From Diabrotica undecimpunctata (lineage: Eukaryota > Arthropoda > Insecta > Coleoptera > Chrysomelidae): a stretch of 64,000 nt of DNA. Where the stretch lies: NCBI RefSeq assembly GCF_040954645.1, contig NC_092810.1, positions 70,864,660-70,928,659 of the forward strand, written 5' to 3'. The notes below the pieces were generated by a model. The model was not told the origin of the DNA. It was given only the letters and a program-made list of their open reading frames with translations, and did not search any database. This document shows positions 35,511-46,195 of this stretch, piece by piece; position 1 is the stretch's first letter, and each line of letters starts with the position of its first letter. Both the position numbers and the translations under genes were made by a program.

Positions 35511-38500
35511 ACTTTCTGAATTACAAGTTAGGCCATTGCTATTATGAAAAACCTTCTGAATTTATTTCTTTAGATGAAGAGAAAATTATTGAATCTATTA
35601 ATTTAATTTATATAAATGCTTTGGCCAAAAATAAAATGATTAAGATTATGATAGATACTGGTTCAGAAAGTACTTTAGTCTCGGAGAATTTTATTTTTAA
35701 TACATTAAAACTATCAGATATAATGAAGATTCCAAAAATTAAAATTATTGGTGCAAATAATAAGAAGTTGGGTGAAATTGATAAACTAGCCAATTTTAAA
35801 ATTAATATTCTTAATAAAGAAATTAATATGCAAGGATTTATTGTCAAGGATTTATGTGTTGATATATTAATGGGAAATGATGAATTGGAAAAGAAGAAAG
35901 TAAAGATAGATTTAAAAAAAAAAATGGTAACTTTGGAAGGGCAAATAATGAAATTTATGCAGAAAGATGAGGTAGAAGAAGGAATAAGAGTTGATAGGAT
36001 ATTATTAAAAGAAAATAATGATGTTTATGAAGAAGAAATGTATTTTGATGATAGGGAAATGTCCCAAAAGAATGTAAAGAATAATTATTGTAGTGAATAT
36101 TTAAGGAATGGAAGTTTTAAGCAGATGGATGCCTACGAGGCGGAGTGCGTAAAATTGGAAGCAAGGAATAATGAGTACATATTGAAGAATAATGTGATTT
36201 GTAAAGAAGAAGATATGATGAAAGTTTTAAATTGCCCTGAAGAATATAAATCAATAGTCATTTCCATATTGCAGCAACACAAGGGACTTGTCAATAAAGA
36301 AAATAGAATTGCACAAAATTATATCCATAGTATAAAAGTTAAAGAAGAAAAAGATTTTAAAACAAAATCATACCCAATACCATATAAATACAGAGAAGAA
36401 GTAAACAAAACAATTAATAATATGTTAGAAGATGGGATCATTGAGAAGGCAGACACACGTTTTATTAACCCCATAGTAGTAGTACGAAAAAGATCAGGTG
36501 AAATCAGGTTATGTTTGGATGCAAGGAATATTAACAAGATTACTGAAAAGCAATTTGAAGCACCAATGAGTATAGATGGAATATTAGGAAGAATTACAGG
36601 AATGTCATTTTTCACTAAAATTGATTTACAGCATAGCTTTTGGTTAATACCTCTAGAAAGAAAAAGTAGACAGTATACAGGATTTCAGATAGATGGAGTA
36701 GTATATCAATTCAAAGTAGTACCATTTGGACTTCAATCATCTTGCAGTGCTCTATGTAGATGTCTTCATGATATTTTGGATCAATATGAACATTTTGTAA
36801 TTCACTACATTGATGATATATTAATTTTTTCTAAAACGGCTGAAGATCATGAGAAACACCTAAAAATTATAATAAATAGATTAGACAAAGTTGGACTAAA
36901 AATAAATCAAGAAAAATGTACATTTTTTCAAAAAGAAGTCATATATCTAGGTTATAAACTTAACACTAAGGGAATCGAAATGGATCCAGAACGGACACAA
37001 GTCATTCAGGAATATAAAACACCACACAATTTAAGAACTTTAAGAGGATTTATTGGAATAATTAATTATTATAAAAGGATGATACCAGATCTAAGTATAA
37101 AAGAAATTCCATTACTTGAACTACTGAGAAAAGGTGTAAAATGGAGATGGGATCAGAGAAGAGAACTAGCATTCCAAGAAATTAAAAACAATTTTCTGTC
37201 AAAGTTGAAAATATACTATCCTGACTACACACAGCCATTCATATTAAGAACAGATGCATCAATAGAGAGATTATCAGGGGTATTATTACAAATACATGAT
37301 GGGGTCGAATACCCAATACAATTCATTTCAAGAATTACAAAGCCGCATGAAAAGGGTTACTCAGTTTCAGAATTAGAACTAGCAAGTATAATACACTGTG
37401 TCACAAAATTAAGATTTTATTTGTTGGGTAATGAATTTACAATAGAAACAGATCACCAAGCTTTAACGTCTATATTAAATAACAAATATGGAAACAGTAG
37501 AATACATCGGTGGAGTCTAATACTTAGTGAATACTGCTTTGAAATCAAATACATTTCTGGAAAATCCAATATAGTGGCAGATGCTTTATCAAGGTTAGAA
37601 AATACATCACAAAAAGGGCAGCGAACAATAAAAATTGGATTAAATCAATTAGTAGAAAGTACTGGATTATATTCTAAAGAAGAAATTATAAGAGATCAGA
37701 TCAATTTGAGTGAAAAACAAAAAGTCCTTAGGAAAGATGGGGTATATTATAAAATAATAAATGGCATAGAAGTATATGTAATAACTAGAACTTTAGCAAA
37801 GAAAATATTGAAAAATTTACATAACAATTATATGCATATTGGTTCAAGAAAGCTATGGATGCTATTTAGGGATAATTATTTTGCAAAGAATGACATAAGT
37901 ATAGCAAAGGAAATTACTAACCAATGCCCAATATGTCAACTAAACAAAGAAAAGAATTTCAAAAACCAGAACACATATAAATCTAATGTTGTATATGAAA
38001 AACTAAATACAGTTTCCATGGATTTTATTTCAAATTTAGTTCTCAGTCCAACAGGAAAAAAGCATATACTAGTGATAGTTGATTTATATACAAAATTTAT
38101 TAAACTATATCCCTGCTCCAGAACAAATGTTAAAACATTAAAATTATATATTAATCAATTTTTCGAAGAAATAGGACCATTTAGAAATTGCATAATAGAT
38201 AATGCTACATATTTTAACAACCAAAAATTTCGGACATTTTGTGAGAAAAAGGGAATCAACATTCATTTTACAAGTATCAGACATCCTCAGGCAAATCCTG
38301 CAGAAAGATATATTAAAGAAGTTATAATAGAATATTTTTTAAATAATACACATAATTTGAATACAGAGGAAGTACCAGAATATTTAATGTTTGGCCATAT
38401 AGGAAACAGAAAGTGGATTAGTGAATATAATCAGGATATGTTAGAACAAGTAATGCAGAAAGTGAATAACCGAATTAGGAGGAAAGCTGAAAAATATATC

Positions 38501-38749
38501 AGAAGACAAAATCGAAATATAAAAAAACCAATCACATTTCAAAAAGGAGACCTAGTGTTAATTCGTTCACTTAGAAAAAGTAATGTTAAAGAAAACCGTT
38601 GTAAGAAATTACAACCAATGTTTGAAGGTCCATATACAATTGAAAATCAGAATGGACTAAATAGTTATGTGTTAATAGATGCAGAGAACAGACTAAGAGG
38701 CCTGTTTCATATCAATGACATCTTTAAGTATCATGAAGAGATTGAATAA
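35492..38749 (+). CDS. pol: Pol polyprotein of the 32.2-kb Gypsy element
   Basis: Open from 35492; the stretch 35621-38749 gives 1,042 codons without a stop. Domains in order: retropepsin (MIDTGSESTLVSE); RT (YPIPYKYREEV, LCLDARNINK, FFTKIDLQHSFW, VPFGLQSS, catalytic HYIDDILIFS at about 36810); RNase H (LRTDASIERLSGVL, IETDHQALTS, NIVADALSRLE); integrase H2C2 finger (HNNYMHIGSRKLW...CPICQLNK), the D,D,E core (VSMDFIS, IIDNATYF, NPAERYIKE), and a C-terminal GPY module (FEGPYTIENQ). All catalytic residues I can check are present. It is in the -1 frame relative to gag, with an 18-nt overlap, so it needs ribosomal frameshifting. Confidence 0.93.
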   Translation, partial: SKFCAVNFLNYKLGHCYYEKPSEFISLDEEKIIESINLIYINALAKNKMIKIMIDTGSESTLVSENFIFNTLKLSDIMKIPKIKIIGANNKKLGEIDKLANFKINILNKEINMQGFIVKDLCVDILMGNDELEKKKVKIDLKKKMVTLEGQIMKFMQKDEVEEGIRVDRILLKENNDVYEEEMYFDDREMSQKNVKNNYCSEYLRNGSFKQMDAYEAECVKLEARNNEYILKNNVICKEEDMMKVLNCPEEYKSIVISILQQHKGLVNKENRIAQNYIHSIKVKEEKDFKTKSYPIPYKYREEVNKTINNMLEDGIIEKADTRFINPIVVVRKRSGEIRLCLDARNINKITEKQFEAPMSIDGILGRITGMSFFTKIDLQHSFWLIPLERKSRQYTGFQIDGVVYQFKVVPFGLQSSCSALCRCLHDILDQYEHFVIHYIDDILIFSKTAEDHEKHLKIIINRLDKVGLKINQEKCTFFQKEVIYLGYKLNTKGIEMDPERTQVIQEYKTPHNLRTLRGFIGIINYYKRMIPDLSIKEIPLLELLRKGVKWRWDQRRELAFQEIKNNFLSKLKIYYPDYTQPFILRTDASIERLSGVLLQIHDGVEYPIQFISRITKPHEKGYSVSELELASIIHCVTKLRFYLLGNEFTIETDHQALTSILNNKYGNSRIHRWSLILSEYCFEIKYISGKSNIVADALSRLENTSQKGQRTIKIGLNQLVESTGLYSKEEIIRDQINLSEKQKVLRKDGVYYKIINGIEVYVITRTLAKKILKNLHNNYMHIGSRKLWMLFRDNYFAKNDISIAKEITNQCPICQLNKEKNFKNQNTYKSNVVYEKLNTVSMDFISNLVLSPTGKKHILVIVDLYTKFIKLYPCSRTNVKTLKLYINQFFEEIGPFRNCIIDNATYFNNQKFRTFCEKKGINIHFTSIRHPQANPAERYIKEVIIEYFLNNTHNLNTEEVPEYLMFGHIGNRKWISEYNQDMLEQVMQKVNNRIRRKAEKYIRRQNRNIKKPITFQKGDLVLIRSLRKSNVKENRCKKLQPMFEGPYTIENQNGLNSYVLIDAENRLRGLFHINDIFKYHEEIE
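35495..35501 (+). promoter_or_regulatory. Probable -1 ribosomal frameshift heptamer
   Basis: AAATTTT reads A AAT TTT in the gag frame, a canonical X XXY YYZ slippery site. It lies inside the gag-pol overlap (35492-35510), and a -1 slip here moves directly into the open pol frame. I did not identify a downstream pseudoknot. Confidence 0.62.
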
Positions 38750-39335
38750 TTTTTTCTATACCTTTTAACACTAATATACAAATACTTACTGTTACTATAA
38801 CAGATTACTGATATATCCATTTTATTCAATAGACTTGATTTGTTAAATAGATGGTAGATTTCATTGTTGTGAATAAATTTGACATCATACTTGTTGAATT
38901 GTGTACATATGGAAATTGTTTGGTACCCTAAAAATCATAATTTGGGGTTAGATACAGAATTGATTGTGTAAATGTCTGTATAAAAAGTGTAAAACTTACC
39001 AATTTATATGGATGAAAGCCTTTTGAATGGAAACAATTCCTAGAATTTGTCTATAAATAAACAGAACACAATATCCATTATATTTTTAATTAAGGTTATA
39101 TTTTATTCTCTGATAAAATCCATTCTCCATTTGACATGACAGTTTGACCATAGAATAGCCGAACTGTGATCCGTTGTTCTCTGTTTTGACATAGACAGCG
39201 AACAGGGATGTATTTAACACATTTTAAATAAATAAAAAAAAAATTTGATTTATTAAATTTAATAAGGTATGAGAAAATTAATATTTAAAGAAATAATAAG
39301 TAAATTATTTATTTTAAATATTATTTTTGGGGTAT

Positions 39336-40815
39336 TGTGACGATTAGGTTTTATAGAAAATAATTTATAAGTTATATACTACATAATATTAGATATTTGG
39401 TTGTTTTAAATAAGTTATATACTAGAGAATTTAATAAAAATATATTTATGTGAGGGCATTTTTAATAAATTAGCATAATAATTGTAAAAAGTTGTATTTT
39501 AATATTGTAAATATATATAAGTGAGCCATGTGCTTAGGCAACCAAAAATACTCTCGGAGATTGACAGATATTTATACTCTGAAGTGACGTTTAAAAATAT
39601 TTACGAATATAAAGTGGGTTATAATAATATATTGTTTGAAATGTGTATTTTATTAAATTAGAATGTTAAGTTACTAATTTAATTATATATTCTGATCTGA
39701 AAAGCCTAAATGTAAACAAAATTATTAATAGAAAAGAATGGAATTCTCTGGATCTCCGGAGATGGCCATGTTTGCGAAATGGTTTGTTCCAGAAAATTCA
39801 TACAAGTATGAAATAGAACAAATTGGAACATGATCTCTTACGAGATGGTTCTAGAATGTCCAAAAGATATAAATACCCGTGATTTGGATTCAAGATGGCA
39901 GTTTTTGAAAGTTTTTAGTCAGAAAAGTTTTAGATAGTGCAGTCAGAAGAGTTTTTAAGTTTTTAGTCAGAAGTCAGGCCAGTTTATTATGAAAGTTAGT
40001 AGAAAGATACAATTAGTTAGTGAATATTGAAGTAAATTGTTCAGAATTTTCAAGAAGTCAGTCAGAAAAGTTTAGTAAGAAATATGAAAGTTAGTTGGAG
40101 TCAGTGAATCAGGTACAAATAGTCGAATTGTTTAATATAGTGAGTTAAATGAAGATTAAAAATTATGCATATAATTTAATGCACATTTATAATTATACAC
40201 AAATAATTATTGAAGATAAAAAAAGGTATATTGGAAGAAATTAAATTATATTATGGTTGGAGATTAGTATAAATCAACTTATAATAATTGGATATTGGTA
40301 TATTGAAAAGAAGAATAAATATAAATGCTGTTTGCTGGTTTGGTTGGTGGTGTATAGATGCTGGTGAAGAAAAATATATCTTAAATTGGTAGAAGCTGAT
40401 AATTGAAAAAAGTAATTTCACAAAAAACAAGGATAACTGAAGTACGAAGACATTCAGTGGTGATTAGAATCTATATACTTAGTGGAAAATAGTTCATTTA
40501 GGCATTCAGTGAAAGAAAGGTACAAAATTTTGTTAATATAATTTAGTTAGTGTCATAACAATTTCAATTTTGAAGATAGTTTGTTTAAATTTTAGATTGT
40601 CTATAGAATTTAATTAGTTTTATAAGAATATCAGTTTAAAGATAATTTATTTTAAATTTACATTGACTAAGTTAGATATATATGTGTGTTTCATAATAGT
40701 TATAATAAAGATAATTTAAAAAAGTACTTACAAGCTAATTCTTTGAGAACCGCGATAAAAACCCTATATTATTAAAAATACTCATTGCTCATCATTCAAA
40801 CAAAAAACACATCAT

Positions 40816-40819
<4 letters not shown>
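39336..40819 (+). repeat. 3' LTR of the 32.2-kb Gypsy element
   Basis: 1,484 bp, same length as the 5' LTR and no difference seen. Preceded by TTTTTGGGGTAT as a short plus-strand priming tract. Confidence 0.93.

Positions 40820-40902
<83 letters not shown>
40820..40902. repeat. (TA)n microsatellite, 3' insertion flank
   Basis: Continuation of the interrupted TA tract at 32173-32236. Confidence 0.95.
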
Positions 40903-40904
<2 letters not shown>

Positions 40905-40914
40905 ACGCTGATTA

Positions 40915-41165
40915 AAATCCATGCCAACAAAGGTAAGTTTAACACTCCAACTTCCATGATCACGATACAAGATCTAGAGAGAGCACAACGTTTTAATAAA
41001 AAATTCGACTGATGTTAGTTTGTATAACTTTTTGCCAGATGAAGTAAAAAGTCTTCACTTGTTATTGTTTAAGCTTAAAATCAAATCACACTTTTTGAAA
41101 CATTGTTTCTATTTAAAAACGGAGTACCCAAGTACAGCTTTTACACAATAGTACTAGTTTGGTCA
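40915..41165 (+). pseudogene. LINE ORF2 C-terminal fragment
   Basis: Plus strand, in broken frames: IQDLERAQRFNKKFD, LPDEVKSLHLLLFKLKIKSH, FLKHCFY. This is the C-terminal shape seen in CR1/jockey-type ORF2 proteins, similar in layout to the end of the LINE at 46.4 kb (KFYNCLPLNIRN...FKNKLKA). Downstream at about 41300-41345 is the phrase GAAGATGGACTGATAAGGCC. Confidence 0.45.
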
Positions 41166-41524
41166 GGGTATTTGCCTATTATGATGACATTTTATGTTAT
41201 AATAATTTTTATTAAGTGTGTTTGTTGTTTCTTCAACATTAAATATATGTTTCAATATTAAATATCTGGTTCTGAGGCTATTTAGTAAGTACTAAAAAAG
41301 TTCACTGAAGATGGACTGATAAGGCCGAAAACGTTTTGAACGTAATTCTTTTGGATTTTTAAAATTTAATTTTTAATTAATTATACCTAATACAACAGAA
41401 GTGTTTTACGTCAATGTTCGAGTTTTTTACCTTACCTTTTTCTTCGTTAAGTTCCGCTCCTATCGGAGATTGAAAATCATTCTATCAATTATAGTTTTGT
41501 TGGTTACGCGCCTGAATATCTTAA

Positions 41525-42960
41525 TTAAACTGCATTCAAGCAGGAGATTTTACGTCTTCCTATGCTTCTTCTACTTTTGATTCTTAATAGTTTGTATTTT
41601 TCACCTCTTATGACGTGCACCAAGTATTCTAACTTCCTGATTTTTATGTAATTTAAAACTTTGCATAGTTTTCCTATTTGATCGAAAAAGTGTGCGTTTG
41701 TTTTGCGATCCATCCGTAATATTTTCAGAATACGCTGGTATCACTACATTTCGAATACTTCCAGGTTTTTATTGTTGGATTGTTTCAGTGTCCAGGCCTT
41801 AACTCCATACCAAAGGGTGGAGAAACTATAATACCAAAGCATTCTTATCCGGAGCGTTATATTCATATTGCGATTACAGAAAAGTTAAAAGTTGACCATG
41901 CAATTTCAATGTGGCATATTTCTTTTGTTTGATCGGTATCTTCTGATCCATGCTCCAAGGTGTTTGTATAAAGATATTTGTTTAATTTTTGTATTGTCTA
42001 ATATTAGCTTAACTTTAATGTTATGTGCTTTTGTACATCAGATGAGCATTGTTATCTTCAAATTTCTTTTTGGTCCTTAATCGTTACAATGTTATTAAGT
42101 AGCTCACCGTTTATTATATTAGGGCTTCATTGACTTTAGCCAACGCTAATTTTGATATGACTTAACTGCATGAATTACATAACAATCGTGATAAAATATA
42201 CCCTTTCGCACCCCACGACGAATCGTCGAATATCCTTAGTCAGTTCATATTCAACTTTCACTTTTTCTGTTTTAGTCCTATAGAGGTTACGTATAATTTT
42301 AATGTTTCTACTATCTGTGTTTTCAGTTAACAAAATTTCTTTGAGCCGATTATGCTGCACTTTTCAAATGCCTTTTTCAAATTAATGAAACAGGTATATA
42401 TATCGTGATTCATATCTAGACATCTCTGCCATAGAACATTCACTGCACATAGTGGATCCCGTGTTCCCTGACCTTTCCCAAATCATATTTCTGCATTACT
42501 TATGCCTTCATCTAATTTCTTATGTATTCTATTGTGAATTACTTTTAAAAACTATTTTAAGACATAACTCATTAAAGCTATGGTGCGATGTTCATTTCAC
42601 TCCTTTGCATTGGCTTTTTTGGGAAGCAGTATACCTAAATCTCGATTGGAGCCATTCTTTATGTATCATACTTGTTTTATATATGTTTTTAAATGGATCT
42701 AAAGAAAGTCAATCAATTAAGTATCCACAATTTTGACTAATTCAATGGGAACTGGGAACGGGAGATTTACCATTAAGCTTGTTTTATTCCATATTCAATT
42801 TCTTCTCATATAATGCCAGGCCCAGTATCATATTTAAATCTTTTTGTGTTTCTATTCTCTCCTTGTCTTTAAAAAGCTATGCTCTATATATTGTGTCCAT
42901 CTCTGCATTTTCTGGTTTATATCTGTTATAAGTGCATCACTTTCATCTCTTAATTGCCTA
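41525..42960 (-). pseudogene. RTE-type LINE ORF2 remnant, heavily decayed
   Basis: Minus strand, reading down from 42960: a linker phrase close to DESDALITDINQKMQRWTQY, RT palm region MQHNRLKEILLTENTDSRNI then KIIRNLYRTKTEKVKVEYEL (42360-42175), then far downstream the C-terminus IRKLEYLVHVIRGEKYKLLR with GRRKISC (41713-41525). Most intervening RT motifs, including YADD, are not readable. Length and order fit one old RTE copy. Confidence 0.65.
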
Positions 42961-42964
42961 GTTT

Positions 42965-44590
42965 AAAATGGTTTTCTTATCCCTGTTAGTTTTTTATGCA
43001 TTTTTAAAAAGTCATAATGTTTCTCAATTGCTTACAGTTCTTGACACTATAAATTAATCGATCATTTTCAATATATTTAATTGGATTTTTGTTTTAAATT
43101 ATTTTCTTTTATTCATTAATAGAAGTATCACCTCACTCATCCAGTCTGTATTGCTATATTATTGCTTGTTTTTTATTCTATTATTTCTGATCAGTGTTAA
43201 TGCTACTTTTACACAGTTATTGGGCATTACGTCAGTTTTTAGTGAGAGCTTTTACAGTTTGTTCCTTTGTTTAAAGTTTATCCCTTAATCTTTTAAAATC
43301 AATAATTATACTTGGTGTTGGTTTTTTAATCAGATTCAATTTGGTTCGTAATGTGACTACTATGTTGCCTTACCGTTCGGCTGTAAAGCAATAAAAATTT
43401 CTCGCTGGTTATGCACATTACATAATATACCATAGCTAATGAAAATTAACCAACTTGATTGCAAACCAGTAGTTTCTTTTGTGATAGATCATAATATTAA
43501 TTTTTATACATAGACTAAAACTAGATAATGGAAATATAAAAATTTAATAAAGAATTGAGTAAAAACTAACAGCTTATTCAGTTTATACAAAATTAAATAA
43601 ATATCAATTAATAATTTACCTTTTAATGAGTAAACTATCATTATCTTCCTTTAAAGTTAATTGTTATTTATCCAAAAAAATTGTCATAGATTAGATTTCG
43701 AGACTATAATACTTACATAAACCCTCGCAAATATGCTGTGACCATTACCTGTAAGAAAAAAAAAGTTAATTTTTATAAATAAATAAACACATAAAAGATA
43801 TAGAAAAAATAAAAAAGTGTCGATAAATTTCAGCGCCAAATAAAACGTGTTTTTTGTTGGTTTATACCAAAAATTTAAATACAAGTTTGTACTAAAAGTG
43901 AAATTAAAGTGTTTTCTAATTACAGAAGAGAAAAATTGTAAGTACAATTTTTATTTGATCCACATAGGTAAAACCATTTAAAGGATTTTATTGAAAACTA
44001 AACAACAGAAGACCTACTTTTATTTCAAATAAAAACGACGATAAGTCGGCTTAATTACCTAAAGTCAGTAGCGGCTCTAGTATTAATACTATTAAATGAA
44101 GAAAATAAAAATTAAAAATGGATAACAATTTAAAAACTGACACAGTAATCACCAAACCATTATTAACATCTTCAGCACCATCTTCTTCAACATTAAAAAA
44201 CCAGGAAAAAAACCTCATAATACTATCCCGACATGGTAAGTATTTGATCGTGCATTTATTTTACCTTCAATAAAATTTTTTTATTGAAGGTAAAATATTG
44301 AAGGTTTTTCCCTCATAATTTACTATGGCATCACTAACAGGAGAATTTTACTGTCATCATGGCATGTATTTGTCTTTTTAAAGACGAATTACATGTTATG
44401 ATCTTTTCTGACGGATATTCTCAAGTTAAAGTTGATTTCATGTAATCAAATGACCTATCTTATAAGTAAAGTCGCCCCAGGACCGCAACTCAACAATATT
44501 GGCAATATCATTTTAAAGTCGTCTACTTTAAAATGTATAATGTGTGAATTGTCAATATAGATGAGTCAGATAAAATTAAATTATTAGAAG
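42965..44590. other. No recognised gene; two weak exon candidates
   Basis: AT-rich. Two short stretches have splice-like borders. On the minus strand, about 43748-43717 is bounded by a TTTTTTTTTCTTACAG acceptor and a GTAAGTAT donor and reads GNGHSIFARVY. On the plus strand, 44118-44235 starts with ATG, gives 39 codons without a stop, and ends at ATG|GTAAGT. Neither protein is recognised. Confidence 0.25.
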
Positions 44591-44593
44591 AAT

Positions 44594-44711
44594 TTTTCAC
44601 TAAGTAACAAAAAACAAAATTTGATTAATTTAACGATTTCCGAAGTGGAAATTGAAACGTCAATAAACGTATTTTAACCTTTAATTGTGGCTTATTCCCA
44701 TTTAAATAGTA
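44594..44711. repeat. Single arm of the foldback family
   Basis: Contains GAAATTGAAACGTCAATAAA then TTTTAACCTTTAATTGTGGC and TTATTCCCATTTAAATAGTAA. It is the uninterrupted counterpart of the split arm at 46.16-47.84 kb and abuts a LINE RT at the point where that RT is broken. Confidence 0.65.
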
Positions 44712-45700
44712 ATCCATTTTCAATATCAAAGGCCTGCGTCATATCTCTATCTATTCTTACCATAGCTTTGGAACCCTCCAGAGTCATTCGTATAAGTTTA
44801 ACCAACTTATTGGGTATCCCTAACATAGATAGTTGCTTTAACATCTTTTGTCGATCTACTCCATCAAACGCCTGTTTGAAATCGATATACAAGTTGTAAA
44901 TAGGTATGTTATATTCAACACATTTTTCAAATTTTTCATGTATACCTCTTAACATATGTATTTGGTCTATAGTTGACCTCTTTGGTCTGAAGCCACATTG
45001 GTATTCACCAATAATCTCCTCCGAAAACGATTCCAGGCGGCTATATATAATTCCTGATAATATCTTGTAGATGACATTTAAAACTGTTATGCCCGTATGC
45101 CCTAATTTTTGCAGAGTCGTTTGTCTCCCCCTTTGTACATAGGAAGTATGATTTCCACTTTCCAATCTTCTGGGATGACTTCTAGTGTCCATATGCGGTC
45201 GATTAGTTTATGGATACGTCTCCATAGCGTATGTCCACCATTATTTATCAGTTCTGCAGTTATCCCATCTGTGCCAGGTGCTTTGTTATTTTTTAGATGT
45301 TTTATGACGTTTATCGTTTCTTCCAATGTTGGTTGCTCAACTAGTTGTTCTGCTGTTTGGTGAATTATCTCTTCATCTTCGTTTTGTTATTTTTCTGGGT
45401 TTAACAGCTCTTGAAAATGCTCCTTTCACCTTTTCATTATTTTCTCTTTCTCGCTGATAATTGCCCCATTTTTGTCCTTGCAAACTGTTGATCTTGTCAG
45501 GTATCTTGGGTGCATTGCTTGGTTTCCTTGTAAAATTTTCTAGTCTCTCTTCTGTTAGTCTAATCTGTAATTTGTTGTATTTTTCTATTCAGCATTTCCC
45601 TCTTTCTCCTTCTGCATATTTTCTTTGCATCTTTACTGAGTTCTTCATATGCCTTTCTATTCGATCGGGAATCCCTTTGTAGACTTCAGAGATCCCTTTC
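44706..45700 (-). pseudogene. LINE reverse transcriptase, N-terminal half
   Basis: Minus strand: IKHLKNNKAPGTDGITAELI (45326-45102), WKVEIILPMYKGGDKRLCKN, then, frame-shifted, NVIYKILSGIIYSRL, CGFRPKRSTIDQIHMLRGIH, LYIDFKQAFDGVDRQKML (catalytic Asp block) and FDIENGL (45192-44706). The RT stops abruptly there, before the QGD and YADD blocks, where the foldback repeat begins. The stretch 45326-45700 reads as the basic linker upstream of RT in broken frames. Confidence 0.75.
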
Positions 45701-46090
45701 TAGAAAAGCTTCAGATATCTGTGAAAAATTTTGCCGTGAAATCGATGGTTTTTGCATAACCAGACTGGGCTAGTTATAGTGTTCGATTTCTTATGGTAAC
45801 TACGCATTTATAAGGTAATGTACGACTATACAATATAGAGTTATAGTTGGAAAGGGTGGTTTTCAAGAGTTGATATTAAAAATCATTGATGATTTTGATG
45901 CCATAAATATCAAAATAATTTGACAGAGTGAGTTTAACTATTTCAGTTTTTTATCTGTTATCAGCCTTTTAAAATTGCGTAAAACATGTTTTATAGTCAA
46001 ATATAGGGTGTTCTAAAAGAAGCGGGACGAAAGAATATTTCGCGAAATTTACATTGGATCGAAAAACTTAAAAACGAGTTTTTATATAAT

Positions 46091-46195
46091 TACTATTTAA
46101 ATGGGAATAAGCAACAATCAAAAGTTAAGGTATTTTGAGAAAGATTTCCAAAGTGGAAATTGAAACGTCAATAAACTTACTTTAACTTTTAATAG
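46091..46195. repeat. Foldback element, left arm and part of right arm
   Basis: Left arm TACTATTTAAATGGGAATAA followed by GCAACAATCAAAAGTTAAGG; the right arm begins GAAACGTCAATAAACTTACT and continues, after the nested LINE, at 47812 (GGCTTATTCCCATTTAAACA). With the LINE removed in silico the arms form an inverted repeat of about 37 bp. Confidence 0.7.

Larger units (their letters stand above)
32237..40819 (+). mobile_element. Ty3/Gypsy retrotransposon, full length and recent
   Basis: 8,583 bp with two 1,484-bp LTRs (32237-33720 and 39336-40819) that look identical in the long stretches I compared. Order: LTR, PBS, gag, pol (protease, RT, RNase H, integrase), a 3' region of about 590 bp, LTR. 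There is no env. It is inserted in the middle of a (TA)n tract. The identical LTRs imply insertion so recent that little mutation has accumulated. The only damage seen is one frame break in gag within an A run, so this is the best candidate in the window for a recently active element. Confidence 0.93.
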
